Shown one piece after another: positions 1 through 6,490 of a stretch of DNA of 8,170 bases. A program made the translations under genes and the position numbers. Source of the DNA: Deltaproteobacteria bacterium (GTDB lineage: Bacteria; Myxococcota_A; SURF-8). Location of the stretch: assembly GCA_029570245.1 (NCBI GenBank), contig JAKQSH010000014.1, positions 1 to 8,170 on the forward strand, given 5' to 3'. The notes beneath the pieces were generated by a model. It made no database searches. It had not been told where the DNA came from and saw only the letters and a list, made by a program, of their open reading frames with translations. The first letter of the stretch is position 1, and every line of letters begins with the position of its first letter.

Positions 1-47
1 CCATAATGTCAATATGCCGTTTTTTTCGAAGCACTGCGGATAAGATT

Positions 48-54
48 GAAGAGG
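48..54 (+). promoter_or_regulatory. Ribosome binding site deciding the CoA-transferase start
   Basis: GAAGAGG sits 5 nt before the ATG at 60. It supports that start over the in-frame ATG at 6, which would add an 18-residue extension rich in Arg, Phe and Lys with no family counterpart I recognise. The 47 bases to the left are too short to judge a promoter; CATAAT at 2-7 is only a weak -10 resemblance. Confidence 0.7.
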
Positions 55-59
55 TACAA

Positions 60-1763
60 ATGAACGCTCTTACCAAAGCCAAGCTTCTGCTGCACATTAT
101 GAGATGGCGCGCCACATGGGCGAAACGCAATATCGACCTGGAGCCGCCGAAGTTTCTGAAAAACAACCCCAAATTCATCACGGCCCGTGAGTTCGCCAGA
201 CGCATCCCCGACGGCAGCGTCTGTTTCTCGTCCGGCATGGCGGCCAACACGCGCTGTTCGATCTTTTTCTGGGCCATAAAAGAAGTTCACGCCGAAACCG
301 GGCATCCCTGCGATCTTACATGGATTACGGTGGGCGCACAGGGCGGGCGCGGACGCGTTCCGGGCACGCTGGAAGAGATGAGCGCCCCCGGACTTATTAC
401 GCATTACATCGGCGGGCATGTAGAAACCGCCAAGGCGCTGCTGAAAAACGTCGATAAGGGTCTGTGCGACATCCAGGTGCTGCCGCAGGGCCAGCAGACT
501 TTCCAGCTCGAAGCCCAGGCCAGAGGCGAAGAGTGGGTTACGGCTCACACCGGCGTTGGAACTTTCCTCGATCCGCGCGTCGGAACCGGCCCGAATATTC
601 TGGGCACGGCCAAATATGTGCTGGCCGAGCCGGAAGGCGACAATCTGCGCTATCGCATGCCTAAAATTCAGAACGCCATTTTTACCGCTCCGGCGGCTGA
701 CGAGGAAGGCAATCTCTATCTTTACAACGCCAGCATGTTCACCGAAGCCCGCGAGTCGGCTTATGCTGCGCGCGCCAACGGCGGAAAAGTTTTTGCTTCG
801 GTGGCGATGATAGTTCCGAAAAACGAAAAAGACATCTTTATTCCCGCCGACATGGTGGATGCCATCATTTACAATCCGGCCAACGAGCAGACCGGTTCGG
901 TGCCGCAGCGCCGCTACTGGGACATGTTCACGCTCAACAGCAGAACCGAAACCGACGAGGGCATTCAGCGCATAAATTTCATCAACTCGGTTCTAAAGCT
1001 TACGCCTGAACGCGGTCAGGCCGACGACGCCGTGGCGCGTCTGGCGGCTTCGGTGTTTACGCGGCTGGGACATCCGGGCGTTTTCGCCAACATCGGCGTG
1101 GGCATGCCCGAAGAGGTGTCGCGTCTTCTGTACGAGGGCGGTCTGGCCGGCGACATAACATTTTCGACCGAAGTAGGCGTGGTGGGCGGCATTCCGGCGC
1201 GTGGAATTTTCTTCGGTGCGGCGGTCAATCCCAAAGAAATGATCTCTTCGGCTGAAGTCTTCAAACGCTATTACAAAAGCCTCGAAATCGCCATGTTCGG
1301 GCAGCTCGAAGTTGACTCGGAGGGCAACGTCAACGTATCGCGGCGCGGCGAGGGCGCGTACAACTACGTGGGTCCGGGCGGTCTGCCCGACATCGCCGAA
1401 GCCGCGAAGACCATTCTGTTCATAGGTTCGTGGATGGCCAAAGCGCGTTTCAGCATCGTTGACGGCAAGCTCAGAATCGACAAGGCCGGTTCGCCCAAGT
1501 TCGTGGAAAAGGTCAGGGAAATCACCTTCAGCGGCAAAGAAGCGCTCAAGGCCGGCAAGACGGTGTACTACATTACCAATGTCGGCGTGTTCAAGCTCAC
1601 CGAGCGCGGCATGCTGCTGGATCAGGTCATGCCCGGCATCGACATTCAGAAAGATATAATCGCCGTTACGCCCATGAAGGTTCTGCTGCCCGAAGGTCCG
1701 GTGCCGGTGGTTCCGGACAGCATTGTTACCGGACGCGGCTTCAAGCTCCACTGGGGAGCCTGA
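60..1763 (+). CDS. Family I acyl-CoA:carboxylate CoA-transferase (propionate CoA-transferase/YdiF-like)
   Basis: The 567-residue product looks like a fused alpha-beta family I CoA-transferase, which moves CoA between an acyl-CoA and a free carboxylate such as acetate or propionate through a glutamyl-CoA thioester. Residues about 35-300 form the first CoA-transferase half (FSSGMAAN, a GGHVETAKAL segment, AADEEGNLYLYNA). Residues about 335-540 form the second, with GVFANIGVGMPEEV, STEVGVVGG and VDSEGNVNVS. Glu371 of STEVGVVGG (codon 1170-1172) is the likely catalytic glutamate. I chose the ATG at 60 because GAAGAGG lies 5 nt upstream and the protein aligns naturally from there; an in-frame ATG at 6 has no visible ribosome site. 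The protein is somewhat longer than the roughly 520-530 residues usual for propionate CoA-transferases. The segment after FGAAVNP (RYYKSLEIAMFG) departs from the Gly-rich stretch I would expect there. The substrate cannot be read from sequence. It is a single gene, convergent with the flagellar operon and unlikely to be functionally linked to it. Confidence 0.85.
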   Translation: MNALTKAKLLLHIMRWRATWAKRNIDLEPPKFLKNNPKFITAREFARRIPDGSVCFSSGMAANTRCSIFFWAIKEVHAETGHPCDLTWITVGAQGGRGRVPGTLEEMSAPGLITHYIGGHVETAKALLKNVDKGLCDIQVLPQGQQTFQLEAQARGEEWVTAHTGVGTFLDPRVGTGPNILGTAKYVLAEPEGDNLRYRMPKIQNAIFTAPAADEEGNLYLYNASMFTEARESAYAARANGGKVFASVAMIVPKNEKDIFIPADMVDAIIYNPANEQTGSVPQRRYWDMFTLNSRTETDEGIQRINFINSVLKLTPERGQADDAVARLAASVFTRLGHPGVFANIGVGMPEEVSRLLYEGGLAGDITFSTEVGVVGGIPARGIFFGAAVNPKEMISSAEVFKRYYKSLEIAMFGQLEVDSEGNVNVSRRGEGAYNYVGPGGLPDIAEAAKTILFIGSWMAKARFSIVDGKLRIDKAGSPKFVEKVREITFSGKEALKAGKTVYYITNVGVFKLTERGMLLDQVMPGIDIQKDIIAVTPMKVLLPEGPVPVVPDSIVTGRGFKLHWGA

Positions 1764-1783
1764 AGATTCCGCTGATTGAGCCT

Positions 1784-1826
1784 GCAATAAAAAATCCGCG
1801 CCTTACAGGCGCGGATTTTTTATTGC
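1784..1826. terminator. Bidirectional intrinsic terminator between convergent genes
   Basis: A perfect 19-bp inverted repeat (1784-1802 with 1808-1826) closes a 5-nt TTACA loop. The stem core is GC-rich (TCCGCGCC/GGCGCGGA) and is flanked by A6 on the left arm and T6 on the right. Either strand therefore gives a GC hairpin followed by a U run. It lies 20 nt past the CoA-transferase stop on the plus strand and 21 nt past the glycosyltransferase/TPR stop on the minus strand, so it can end both transcripts. Confidence 0.92.
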
Positions 1827-1847
1827 GAGATCGAGATAATGAATCAT

Positions 1848-3875
1848 TCAGTTCATATTCAGCATTTCGTCGGCCCGTTTGCGGGCCATCTGAGCTGCGT
1901 CGTATGCGCCCATGGCCTCGTAGCATTCGGCCAGAACTACAAAGGCTTCGCGCTGGTCGGGGTGGTGGCGCAGGAGATTTTCAACCAGATTCACGGCGTC
2001 GCGCACACGTCCGAAACGCACAAGAAAGCGGGCATAATTAAGCTGATGCTGGATGACTTCCGGGACGAGCTGACATGCCAGTACATGCGCCTCTTCAGCG
2101 GCCAGAATTTCTTCGATATACTCCAGACGCCGCGCAGCTTCGGAAAGTATGACTGCCAGATCGGCGGCGGAGTCCACCGTGTCGGACTTGAGTTGAATGT
2201 TGAGCATGACGGTCAGGCGCCAGGTAAGCTCCATCAGCTTGTCAACCAGCCCCAGATTGATGTAGATGCGGGCCAGCATCAGAAGTCCGTCGAAGCGGCG
2301 GACTGATTTCTGCAGGAGCGGTTCCAGGTGGAGCTGTGCGCTTTCGTAGCGTTCCATGCGGCTGTACAGACGCGCCAGATGAACGGCGATTTCGGACGGG
2401 TCGTCGGAAATTTCAAGCGCTTCCAGATAAAGCTTCTCGGCGGAGGCGGAGTCTCCCAGTCCTTCGCAGGCCAGTCCCATACGCACGCGGGCTGCAAAAT
2501 TCTGCGGTTCGGATTCCAGCACGCGGTTGTATAAATCGCGGGCGGTTTTGAAATCACCCGAAAGCATGGCCTGCCTGGCGCGCAGTTCGAAGAGCGCCGG
2601 ACCGGATTTTCCGGCTTGCTCCATGCGCTGCAGTGCGGCTGAGGCGTCGCCGCTGCGGTGAAGTCGTGCAAAGGCTTCCACCAATGCGTCCATAAGGCTG
2701 CGCTCGTAATCCGAACGCTCCACGGCCACTTCAAGAACGTGCAGAGCCTGCGTGTACATGCCTTCGCGCCACAGCGACTCGTACATGACAAGCACCGCAC
2801 GCGAGAAATCGGAGCACGAATCGAGGGCCTTCTGATACCAGGCTGAAGCTTCCTCAGGCGGACCGCAGCGCCAGATATCGACAGCCACCCGCATGAGCAC
2901 ATAGGCTGCCTGATTGAAAGTATACAGCGGCAGCAGTCCGGCTGAAGCGGGATCGCGTCTGTACCCTTCATGTAGTTCCATAAATCTGTCAGCAACACTG
3001 CGCAGGAGCGGGCTGTCTTTCTGCTTGTAATAAACGGCGGACAGAACAGCCTGGGCGTCCATGTCGTCCGGGTCAAGCAGCAGCGCCTTGCGGGCGAAGT
3101 GCTCCGCCGGTTGCAGATCGTTGAGAGCAACGGCTGCGGCGGCGCGGGCGTAATAGATACCTTTCCACTTCAGGCGTTCCGGGGCTTTGAGTTTTTCGAT
3201 TATATCAATGGCGCGCTCGGCTGCGATTATGGTTTCACCGGGCATTTCCCACGACAGGTAGTTCAACGCCAGATTGTATATATACTTCGGATTCTGCGGG
3301 TCGCGCTGATGCTGTCCGAGCAGCATGTCGTTGATGCGCTCAAGCTTTTCCATGGCGACGCTGCGCTTGAGTCTTGTATTGTCGCGCACGATCTGAGCAT
3401 CCGTAAAATCATAGTCCGCATCGAAATCGAGTTCCTCGCAGAGGGGGTCTTTATAGCGCAGAGCGGCGGAAGCGCGCAACAGACGCAGCTCGTTGCGGCG
3501 GCTTTCAAAACGCCCCTGCGCCGTCAGTGTGATATGAGTCAGCGCCACCGCGTTTTTACTGCTTGTCTTCATTATCGACAGCAGCGCCTCGTGACCGCTT
3601 CGAAGTTCCTCGTCGGCATTCATAATGAGAATCCAGTCGCCGGAGGCATAGCTTATGGACTGGTTGCGGTGCAGCGAATAATCGTTCTGCCAGGGGTGTT
3701 CGTAAACTTTTGCGCCGTAAGCGTGGGCGGATGCGGCACCGCCGTTAGTCTGAAGCGTATTGACGATTATTATTTCGTCGGCGATGTTTTTTATGGAATC
3801 GAGCGCCGTAGAAAGCTGCGCTGCGTCGTTTTCGAGTATCATGCATACGGAAAGTCGGGGTTTGCTTTCCGGCAT
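1848..3875 (-). CDS. GT2-like glycosyltransferase domain with a C-terminal TPR array
   Basis: The product has 675 residues. Residues 5-130 have the layout of a family 2 glycosyltransferase: KPRLSVCMILEND (normally CMIVKNE), IADEIIIVNTLQTN at 32-44 (normally DEIIIVDTGSTD), HRNQS at 69-73 and GDWILIMNADEEL at 79-91 (normally LDADE). From about residue 200 to the C-terminus there are many tetratricopeptide-like helix pairs, for example around GDFKTARDLYNRVLESEP, ASAEKLYLEALEISDDP and GRVRDAVNLVENLLRHHP. No signal peptide or membrane segment is visible, so it is probably cytosolic. Three acidic positions expected to bind nucleotide sugar or metal are Asn (39, 44, 86), while Asp88 of the DXD-like motif remains. 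I chose the ATG at 3875 because the family usually begins just before the LSVCMI strand and this ATG lies one base past the fliW stop. A GTG at 3920 would add 15 residues inside fliW. Co-transcription with fliW suggests work on a flagellar protein, perhaps flagellin glycosylation. It might instead be an inactive GT fold used as a binding scaffold. Confidence 0.78.
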   Translation of the reverse strand: MPESKPRLSVCMILENDAAQLSTALDSIKNIADEIIIVNTLQTNGGAASAHAYGAKVYEHPWQNDYSLHRNQSISYASGDWILIMNADEELRSGHEALLSIMKTSSKNAVALTHITLTAQGRFESRRNELRLLRASAALRYKDPLCEELDFDADYDFTDAQIVRDNTRLKRSVAMEKLERINDMLLGQHQRDPQNPKYIYNLALNYLSWEMPGETIIAAERAIDIIEKLKAPERLKWKGIYYARAAAAVALNDLQPAEHFARKALLLDPDDMDAQAVLSAVYYKQKDSPLLRSVADRFMELHEGYRRDPASAGLLPLYTFNQAAYVLMRVAVDIWRCGPPEEASAWYQKALDSCSDFSRAVLVMYESLWREGMYTQALHVLEVAVERSDYERSLMDALVEAFARLHRSGDASAALQRMEQAGKSGPALFELRARQAMLSGDFKTARDLYNRVLESEPQNFAARVRMGLACEGLGDSASAEKLYLEALEISDDPSEIAVHLARLYSRMERYESAQLHLEPLLQKSVRRFDGLLMLARIYINLGLVDKLMELTWRLTVMLNIQLKSDTVDSAADLAVILSEAARRLEYIEEILAAEEAHVLACQLVPEVIQHQLNYARFLVRFGRVRDAVNLVENLLRHHPDQREAFVVLAECYEAMGAYDAAQMARKRADEMLNMN

Positions 3876-3876
3876 G

Positions 3877-4347
3877 TCAGGCCTGCTTGCTGTTCTGGGG
3901 TTTTCCTTCCGATTCTTCACCCTTAGCCGGGAAAATTCTGTGTTTGGTGGTGTAGTTCGAATTGTGCAGCACCATCTGCAGAGCTCTGCGGTTTCGTCCG
4001 TTGATGATGATCGGTCCCAGCAGATTGGCTGTCATTTTACGGAAATCATCCTGAAGGGTGACAATAACGAAAAGAAGTATGTCCTCAGGACGGGCCAGAT
4101 TGATTTTTGATACGGTTTCGTCGTCAACGTCGAAGGCATAGTCGGCTGCAAACAGCATGGGGTCGATGATTATGAAAGCGATTTCGGGATCATCTATGCA
4201 CTGCAGCCATTTGAAGGGTTCCTCCTCCGGGCGGCCGAGAATAACGTAGCGTCTTTTATCCTCAAGGCCGACAAGTCCTTCGGGGAAGGTTACTATTTCT
4301 TCTTCGTTCAGTTCGACTTCACCGAATTGTCTCGTTGTTATTTTCAA
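3877..4347 (-). CDS. fliW: Flagellar assembly factor FliW
   Basis: This 156-residue protein matches FliW along its whole length. It opens with KITTRQFGEVELNEEEIVTF, continues with FPEGLVGLEDKRRYVIL (21-37), then FKWLQCIDDPEIAFIIIDP (45-63), VIVTLQDDFRKMTANLLGPI (94-113) and a final NYTTKHRIF (131-139). FliW is known to bind CsrA at a site away from the RNA surface and stop it repressing flagellin translation; free flagellin competes for FliW. The start is TTG at 4347, supported by a strong TAGGAGGAG upstream and by alignment with the family N-terminus. The last 17 residues (AKGEESEGKPQNSKQA region) are a hydrophilic tail that looks disordered. The gene lies 31 nt after csrA, and its stop is separated by one base from the next ATG (TGA-C-ATG), so the downstream gene is probably translated by reinitiation. 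Confidence 0.95.
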   Translation of the reverse strand: MKITTRQFGEVELNEEEIVTFPEGLVGLEDKRRYVILGRPEEEPFKWLQCIDDPEIAFIIIDPMLFAADYAFDVDDETVSKINLARPEDILLFVIVTLQDDFRKMTANLLGPIIINGRNRRALQMVLHNSNYTTKHRIFPAKGEESEGKPQNSKQA

Positions 4348-4353
4348 GAGCAG

Positions 4354-4362
4354 CTCCTCCTA
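4354..4362 (-). promoter_or_regulatory. fliW ribosome binding site, also a possible CsrA site
   Basis: TAGGAGGAG precedes the TTG start, with the AGGAGG core 8 nt away. It supports a start that lacks ATG. It contains two overlapping GGA triplets, the core of CsrA-binding sites, so CsrA could compete with ribosomes here. That regulatory reading is inference. Confidence 0.7.
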
Positions 4363-4378
4363 CAAATAACCTGCCAAC

Positions 4379-4630
4379 CTATTCCTGACCGGCCTTATCG
4401 CGTTTCTGCTTAAGAACACGCGCAGCGTCGGCAAGACCCTTCATGGGCGATTCGCTGGCTGCAAGGTTCTCTTCCCTAATTCTTTCAAAAACCTCTTCAC
4501 GGTGGACCGAGACAGTACGCGGAGCGTCGATTCCGATTTTGACGTATGTCCGGCCCACTTCGAGGATTTTGATTTTGATGTGGTCGTCGATTGTTATCGA
4601 CTCCCCTTCTTTTCTGTTGAGAATCAGCAT
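4379..4630 (-). CDS. csrA: Carbon storage/translational regulator CsrA
   Basis: The 83-residue product is a clear CsrA. This homodimeric RNA-binding protein blocks or stabilises mRNAs through GGA motifs near ribosome sites. MLILNRKEGESI (1-12) gives the first strand with Leu4 and Arg6, VKIGIDAPRTVSVHREE (30-46) gives the second RNA-contact region with Arg44, and the helix VFERIREEN follows. Position 5 is Asn where Thr or Ser is common. The C-terminal 25 residues or so (from AASESPMKGLAD) extend beyond the short enterobacterial form, as in other CsrA proteins that work with FliW. The ATG at 4630 is fixed by the invariant N-terminus, but its ribosome site is poor: GAAAGG lies 12 nt upstream and TTAGGGG abuts the ATG. 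Its place immediately before fliW fits the flagellin-homeostasis switch known from Bacillus and Campylobacter. Confidence 0.96.
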   Translation of the reverse strand: MLILNRKEGESITIDDHIKIKILEVGRTYVKIGIDAPRTVSVHREEVFERIREENLAASESPMKGLADAARVLKQKRDKAGQE

Positions 4631-4656
4631 CCCCTAACTCAACCTTTCATTCTTCC
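4602..4656 (-). promoter_or_regulatory. Cluster of GGA motifs at the csrA start (possible autoregulatory site)
   Basis: Read on the minus strand, three GGA triplets occur at 4656-4654 (CTGGGAAG), 4632-4630 (AGGGGATGC, overlapping the csrA ATG) and 4604-4602 (AGGGGAGT, inside codons 9-10). They are spaced 24 and 28 nt apart, within the range a CsrA dimer is known to bridge. The middle one resembles the 3' half of the CsrA consensus (ARGGAUGU). A 6-bp hairpin (GTCGAT-AACA-ATCGAC, 4601-4586) lies just inside the gene. Autoregulation is inferred, not shown. Confidence 0.35.
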
Positions 4657-4668
4657 CAGGTCACCAGA

Positions 4669-5496
4669 CTAGAAGGTGCCTCTCCAGCGGCGCAGGATTT
4701 CCCGTTGTTTCTGCAATGTGAACGCGATTATCTTTTCACGGTCGTAGTCACGGATTTTCGCGAACTTGCAGGCGACTTCGACTTTGAATTCCTCCGTCTG
4801 CTGGGCCGCAGGCATTTTATCTACCCGAACCACTTCTGCCAGCAACTGCACATCGTATGGTTCTTTAAGGGGCAGGCGCAGCACTACCTTCACCACCGCT
4901 CCCATCTGAAGTGCTTCGTGCGCCTGAAAACGTATTCCATTGCCGGAAATGTTGACGCGTCTGCGGAACATGCGGCTTTCGGCGGGCATAAGCATGTGCC
5001 GGCGGGAAAGCTCAATCAGACCGTCAAGCTTCTGATGGATGTTCTGAACCGCCTGAAGCAGAAAAAGCATGGCCTCCGAGGCGGCGTCGGTTTCGGCCAG
5101 TTGGCGCATTTCGACAGCGTTGAGCTGTCTAACCTGCGATACGTCGAGTTTTTGAGCGATATCGTCAAGCTCGGCCAGCGACGGGTCTTCTATAACCTTG
5201 AAGGACATTTCCAGCAGGCTGTTGATGCGCATGTATTCGCGCATGTCGTTCTGGCCCAGAGATTCCAGCTCAAGCACGTCGCCGGCGGCTTTTGTAAGAA
5301 TCGTGTGCAGCAGAACTTCGTCGGCATCGAATTCTTTTACGTCGATAAGAACTTTCTGGCCGGAAGCGTTCTGGAACTGCTGCGCTCCGCCTTCGATGAC
5401 GCGTACCTTGAGCGGCCTGAAACCCAGCATCTCGGCAAGGACTTCGCCCTTGCTCGTGCCGAAAGAATAGCTCAGCCTGACTTGATTCTTATCCAT
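4669..5496 (-). CDS. PilZ-like protein with a split c-di-GMP motif (putative)
   Basis: This 275-residue protein has an N-terminal beta-rich region (about 1-82). The MREYMR segment at 85-90 supplies an RxxxR motif (Arg86, Arg90), followed by a strand ELSFKV-like stretch (96-101). A probably helical segment spans about 105-175 and includes the stretch EAMLFLLQAVQNIHQKLDGL. NISGNG at 182-187 then fits the PilZ [D/N]xSxxG motif, followed by strands (VVKVVLRLP, LLAEVVRVD, FKVEVACKFAKI) and a closing helix rich in Arg and Lys (RDYDREKIIAFTLQKQREIL). PilZ domains bind cyclic di-GMP through exactly these two motifs, which are normally much closer together. The ATG at 5496 has AAGG 6 nt before it; the first residues (MDKNQVRLSY) read naturally. 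It probably heads an operon with csrA (38-nt gap), fliW and the glycosyltransferase gene. No membrane segment or signal peptide is visible. A role in flagellar control is inferred from domain and position. Confidence 0.7.
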   Translation of the reverse strand: MDKNQVRLSYSFGTSKGEVLAEMLGFRPLKVRVIEGGAQQFQNASGQKVLIDVKEFDADEVLLHTILTKAAGDVLELESLGQNDMREYMRINSLLEMSFKVIEDPSLAELDDIAQKLDVSQVRQLNAVEMRQLAETDAASEAMLFLLQAVQNIHQKLDGLIELSRRHMLMPAESRMFRRRVNISGNGIRFQAHEALQMGAVVKVVLRLPLKEPYDVQLLAEVVRVDKMPAAQQTEEFKVEVACKFAKIRDYDREKIIAFTLQKQREILRRWRGTF

Positions 5497-5536
5497 CTGC
5501 CTTAATCAAGACTCCCGCAAACGCCAATGATGCCGA

Positions 5537-5566
5537 AGTATAGCATAAAGACTGCGTAAAGATCAA
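5537..5566 (-). promoter_or_regulatory. Putative sigma70-type promoter for the PilZ-csrA-fliW-GT genes
   Basis: In the 93-nt gap after flgL, TTGATC (5566-5561) and TATACT (5542-5537) are separated by 18 bp. The matches to TTGACA and TATAAT are 4/6 and 5/6. Transcription would begin near 5530, leaving a leader of about 33 nt that contains one GGA (5515-5513). No terminator hairpin is visible between flgL and this site, so readthrough from flgL is also likely. I saw no sigma28 (TAAA-N15-GCCGATAA) element here. Confidence 0.55.
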
Positions 5567-5589
5567 GTCGCTTGAATATAATAATCGCT

Positions 5590-6480
5590 TCAGCGGTTTA
5601 TATAATCCATGAGAGAGGGCATCATTAGTGTGCTGTTGGTCTGCAGCGTGGCCTGCAGGGCTATTTCCTGGGCTTTGTATTTAACAAGCGCTTCGGCGTA
5701 GTCTATTTCTTCCACATTCTGACGCACTTCGGCGTTCGATACCTTGAGGCGTTCGATGGCGCTGGCCGCAATGTCGGTATATACCATGCGAGAACCGATT
5801 TGCGAGGTGGCGGAGGTTATGTTGTCGGCTACAGCGTCGAGTTCATCGAAATTTTCGGTGAAGTCGTTCGGGAAATTATTGTGCAGGCTGGCCTTCATCT
5901 GGTCGATGACGGTGAAAAGATCGGTGATGCCGCTGGTGCCGCCGCCGAAGACCTCGGTGCCGGTAATATTGAGGTCGATCTTGACGCCGTTCATAACTTC
6001 AACCTGCATCACTCCGTTGTCGCCCTGATATGTTCCGTTTTCGTCGTAGGCGGCGTTGCCGGTTTTGTAGCCTGAGAAAATATAGCTGTCGTTGTGTTGC
6101 GTATTGGCCAGGGCGATAAGCTGTTCCTTGGCCAGATCGAGCTTTTCACCGAAAGTTTCCAGCTGATCGTAGCTGGTGGTTTCATTCGAAAGCGCCACGG
6201 CATCGGATTTGAGTGTGGTTATCAGATTGTACACTTCGGACAGAACCGACTCATAAACGTTGAGCTGATTGCGGGCATTGGTGGCATTGGTGGAAAATTG
6301 ATCCAGGCGGCCCGTTCTTTCGTCGTTGCGCACTATGCTCTGAACAGCCAGCGGATCATCGCCTAAAGCACTGGCCTTTTTGCCTGACGAAATCATTTCG
6401 GTCAGGGTGTCGAGAGTGTTTTTACCGCGATTGATGCGGTATGTCGTCATCGAGAAGATGTTGCTGTCGGTTACTCGCAT
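5590..6480 (-). CDS. flgL: Flagellar hook-associated protein 3 (FlgL)
   Basis: FlgL is the second hook-filament junction protein, exported by the flagellar type III apparatus and placed between FlgK and the filament. The 296-residue product starts MRVTDSNIFS and continues with LTEMISSGKKASALGDDPLA (27-46), the typical N-terminal flagellin-fold helix and SSGK..DDP signature. A middle FSGYKTGNAAYDENGTYQGD segment is a FlgL hallmark. The C-terminal helix reads EEIDYAEALVKYKAQEIALQ and ends in LMMPSLMDYINR. Length is normal (about 290-320 in the family). The ATG at 6480 follows GAGGTGAGCC and lies 10 nt after the flgK stop, so the two are translated together. The stop is followed by a 93-nt spacer carrying a new promoter. 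Confidence 0.95.
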   Translation of the reverse strand: MRVTDSNIFSMTTYRINRGKNTLDTLTEMISSGKKASALGDDPLAVQSIVRNDERTGRLDQFSTNATNARNQLNVYESVLSEVYNLITTLKSDAVALSNETTSYDQLETFGEKLDLAKEQLIALANTQHNDSYIFSGYKTGNAAYDENGTYQGDNGVMQVEVMNGVKIDLNITGTEVFGGGTSGITDLFTVIDQMKASLHNNFPNDFTENFDELDAVADNITSATSQIGSRMVYTDIAASAIERLKVSNAEVRQNVEEIDYAEALVKYKAQEIALQATLQTNSTLMMPSLMDYINR

Positions 6481-6490
6481 GGCTCACCTC
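6481..6490 (-). promoter_or_regulatory. flgL ribosome binding site
   Basis: GAGGTGAGCC fills the whole 10-nt gap between the flgK stop and the flgL ATG. The same ten bases precede flgK, so the two junction proteins share an identical initiation context. It contains no GGA, so it does not look like a CsrA target. Confidence 0.7.

Noticed and set aside
6..59. An 18-residue N-terminal extension of the CoA-transferase from the ATG at 6
   Set aside because: There is no ribosome site before it, while GAAGAGG stands at the right distance before the ATG at 60.
993..1787. A 264-codon open frame on the minus strand opposite the CoA-transferase
   Set aside because: It is antisense to a clear enzyme gene, begins inside the intergenic terminator region, and has no domain I recognise.
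3099..3926. A 275-codon plus-strand frame opposite the glycosyltransferase domain
   Set aside because: It is a shadow of a gene with clear GT2 and TPR patterns; its Cys-, Phe- and His-rich composition has no recognisable family match.
4705..5505. A 266-codon plus-strand frame opposite the PilZ-like gene
   Set aside because: The minus-strand frame has coherent motifs and fits the operon; the plus-strand frame is rich in His, Phe and Gln with no motif and no upstream ribosome site.
5575..5600. A possible terminator hairpin just after the flgL stop
   Set aside because: Only a few base pairs can form and no U run follows, so it does not support an intrinsic terminator.
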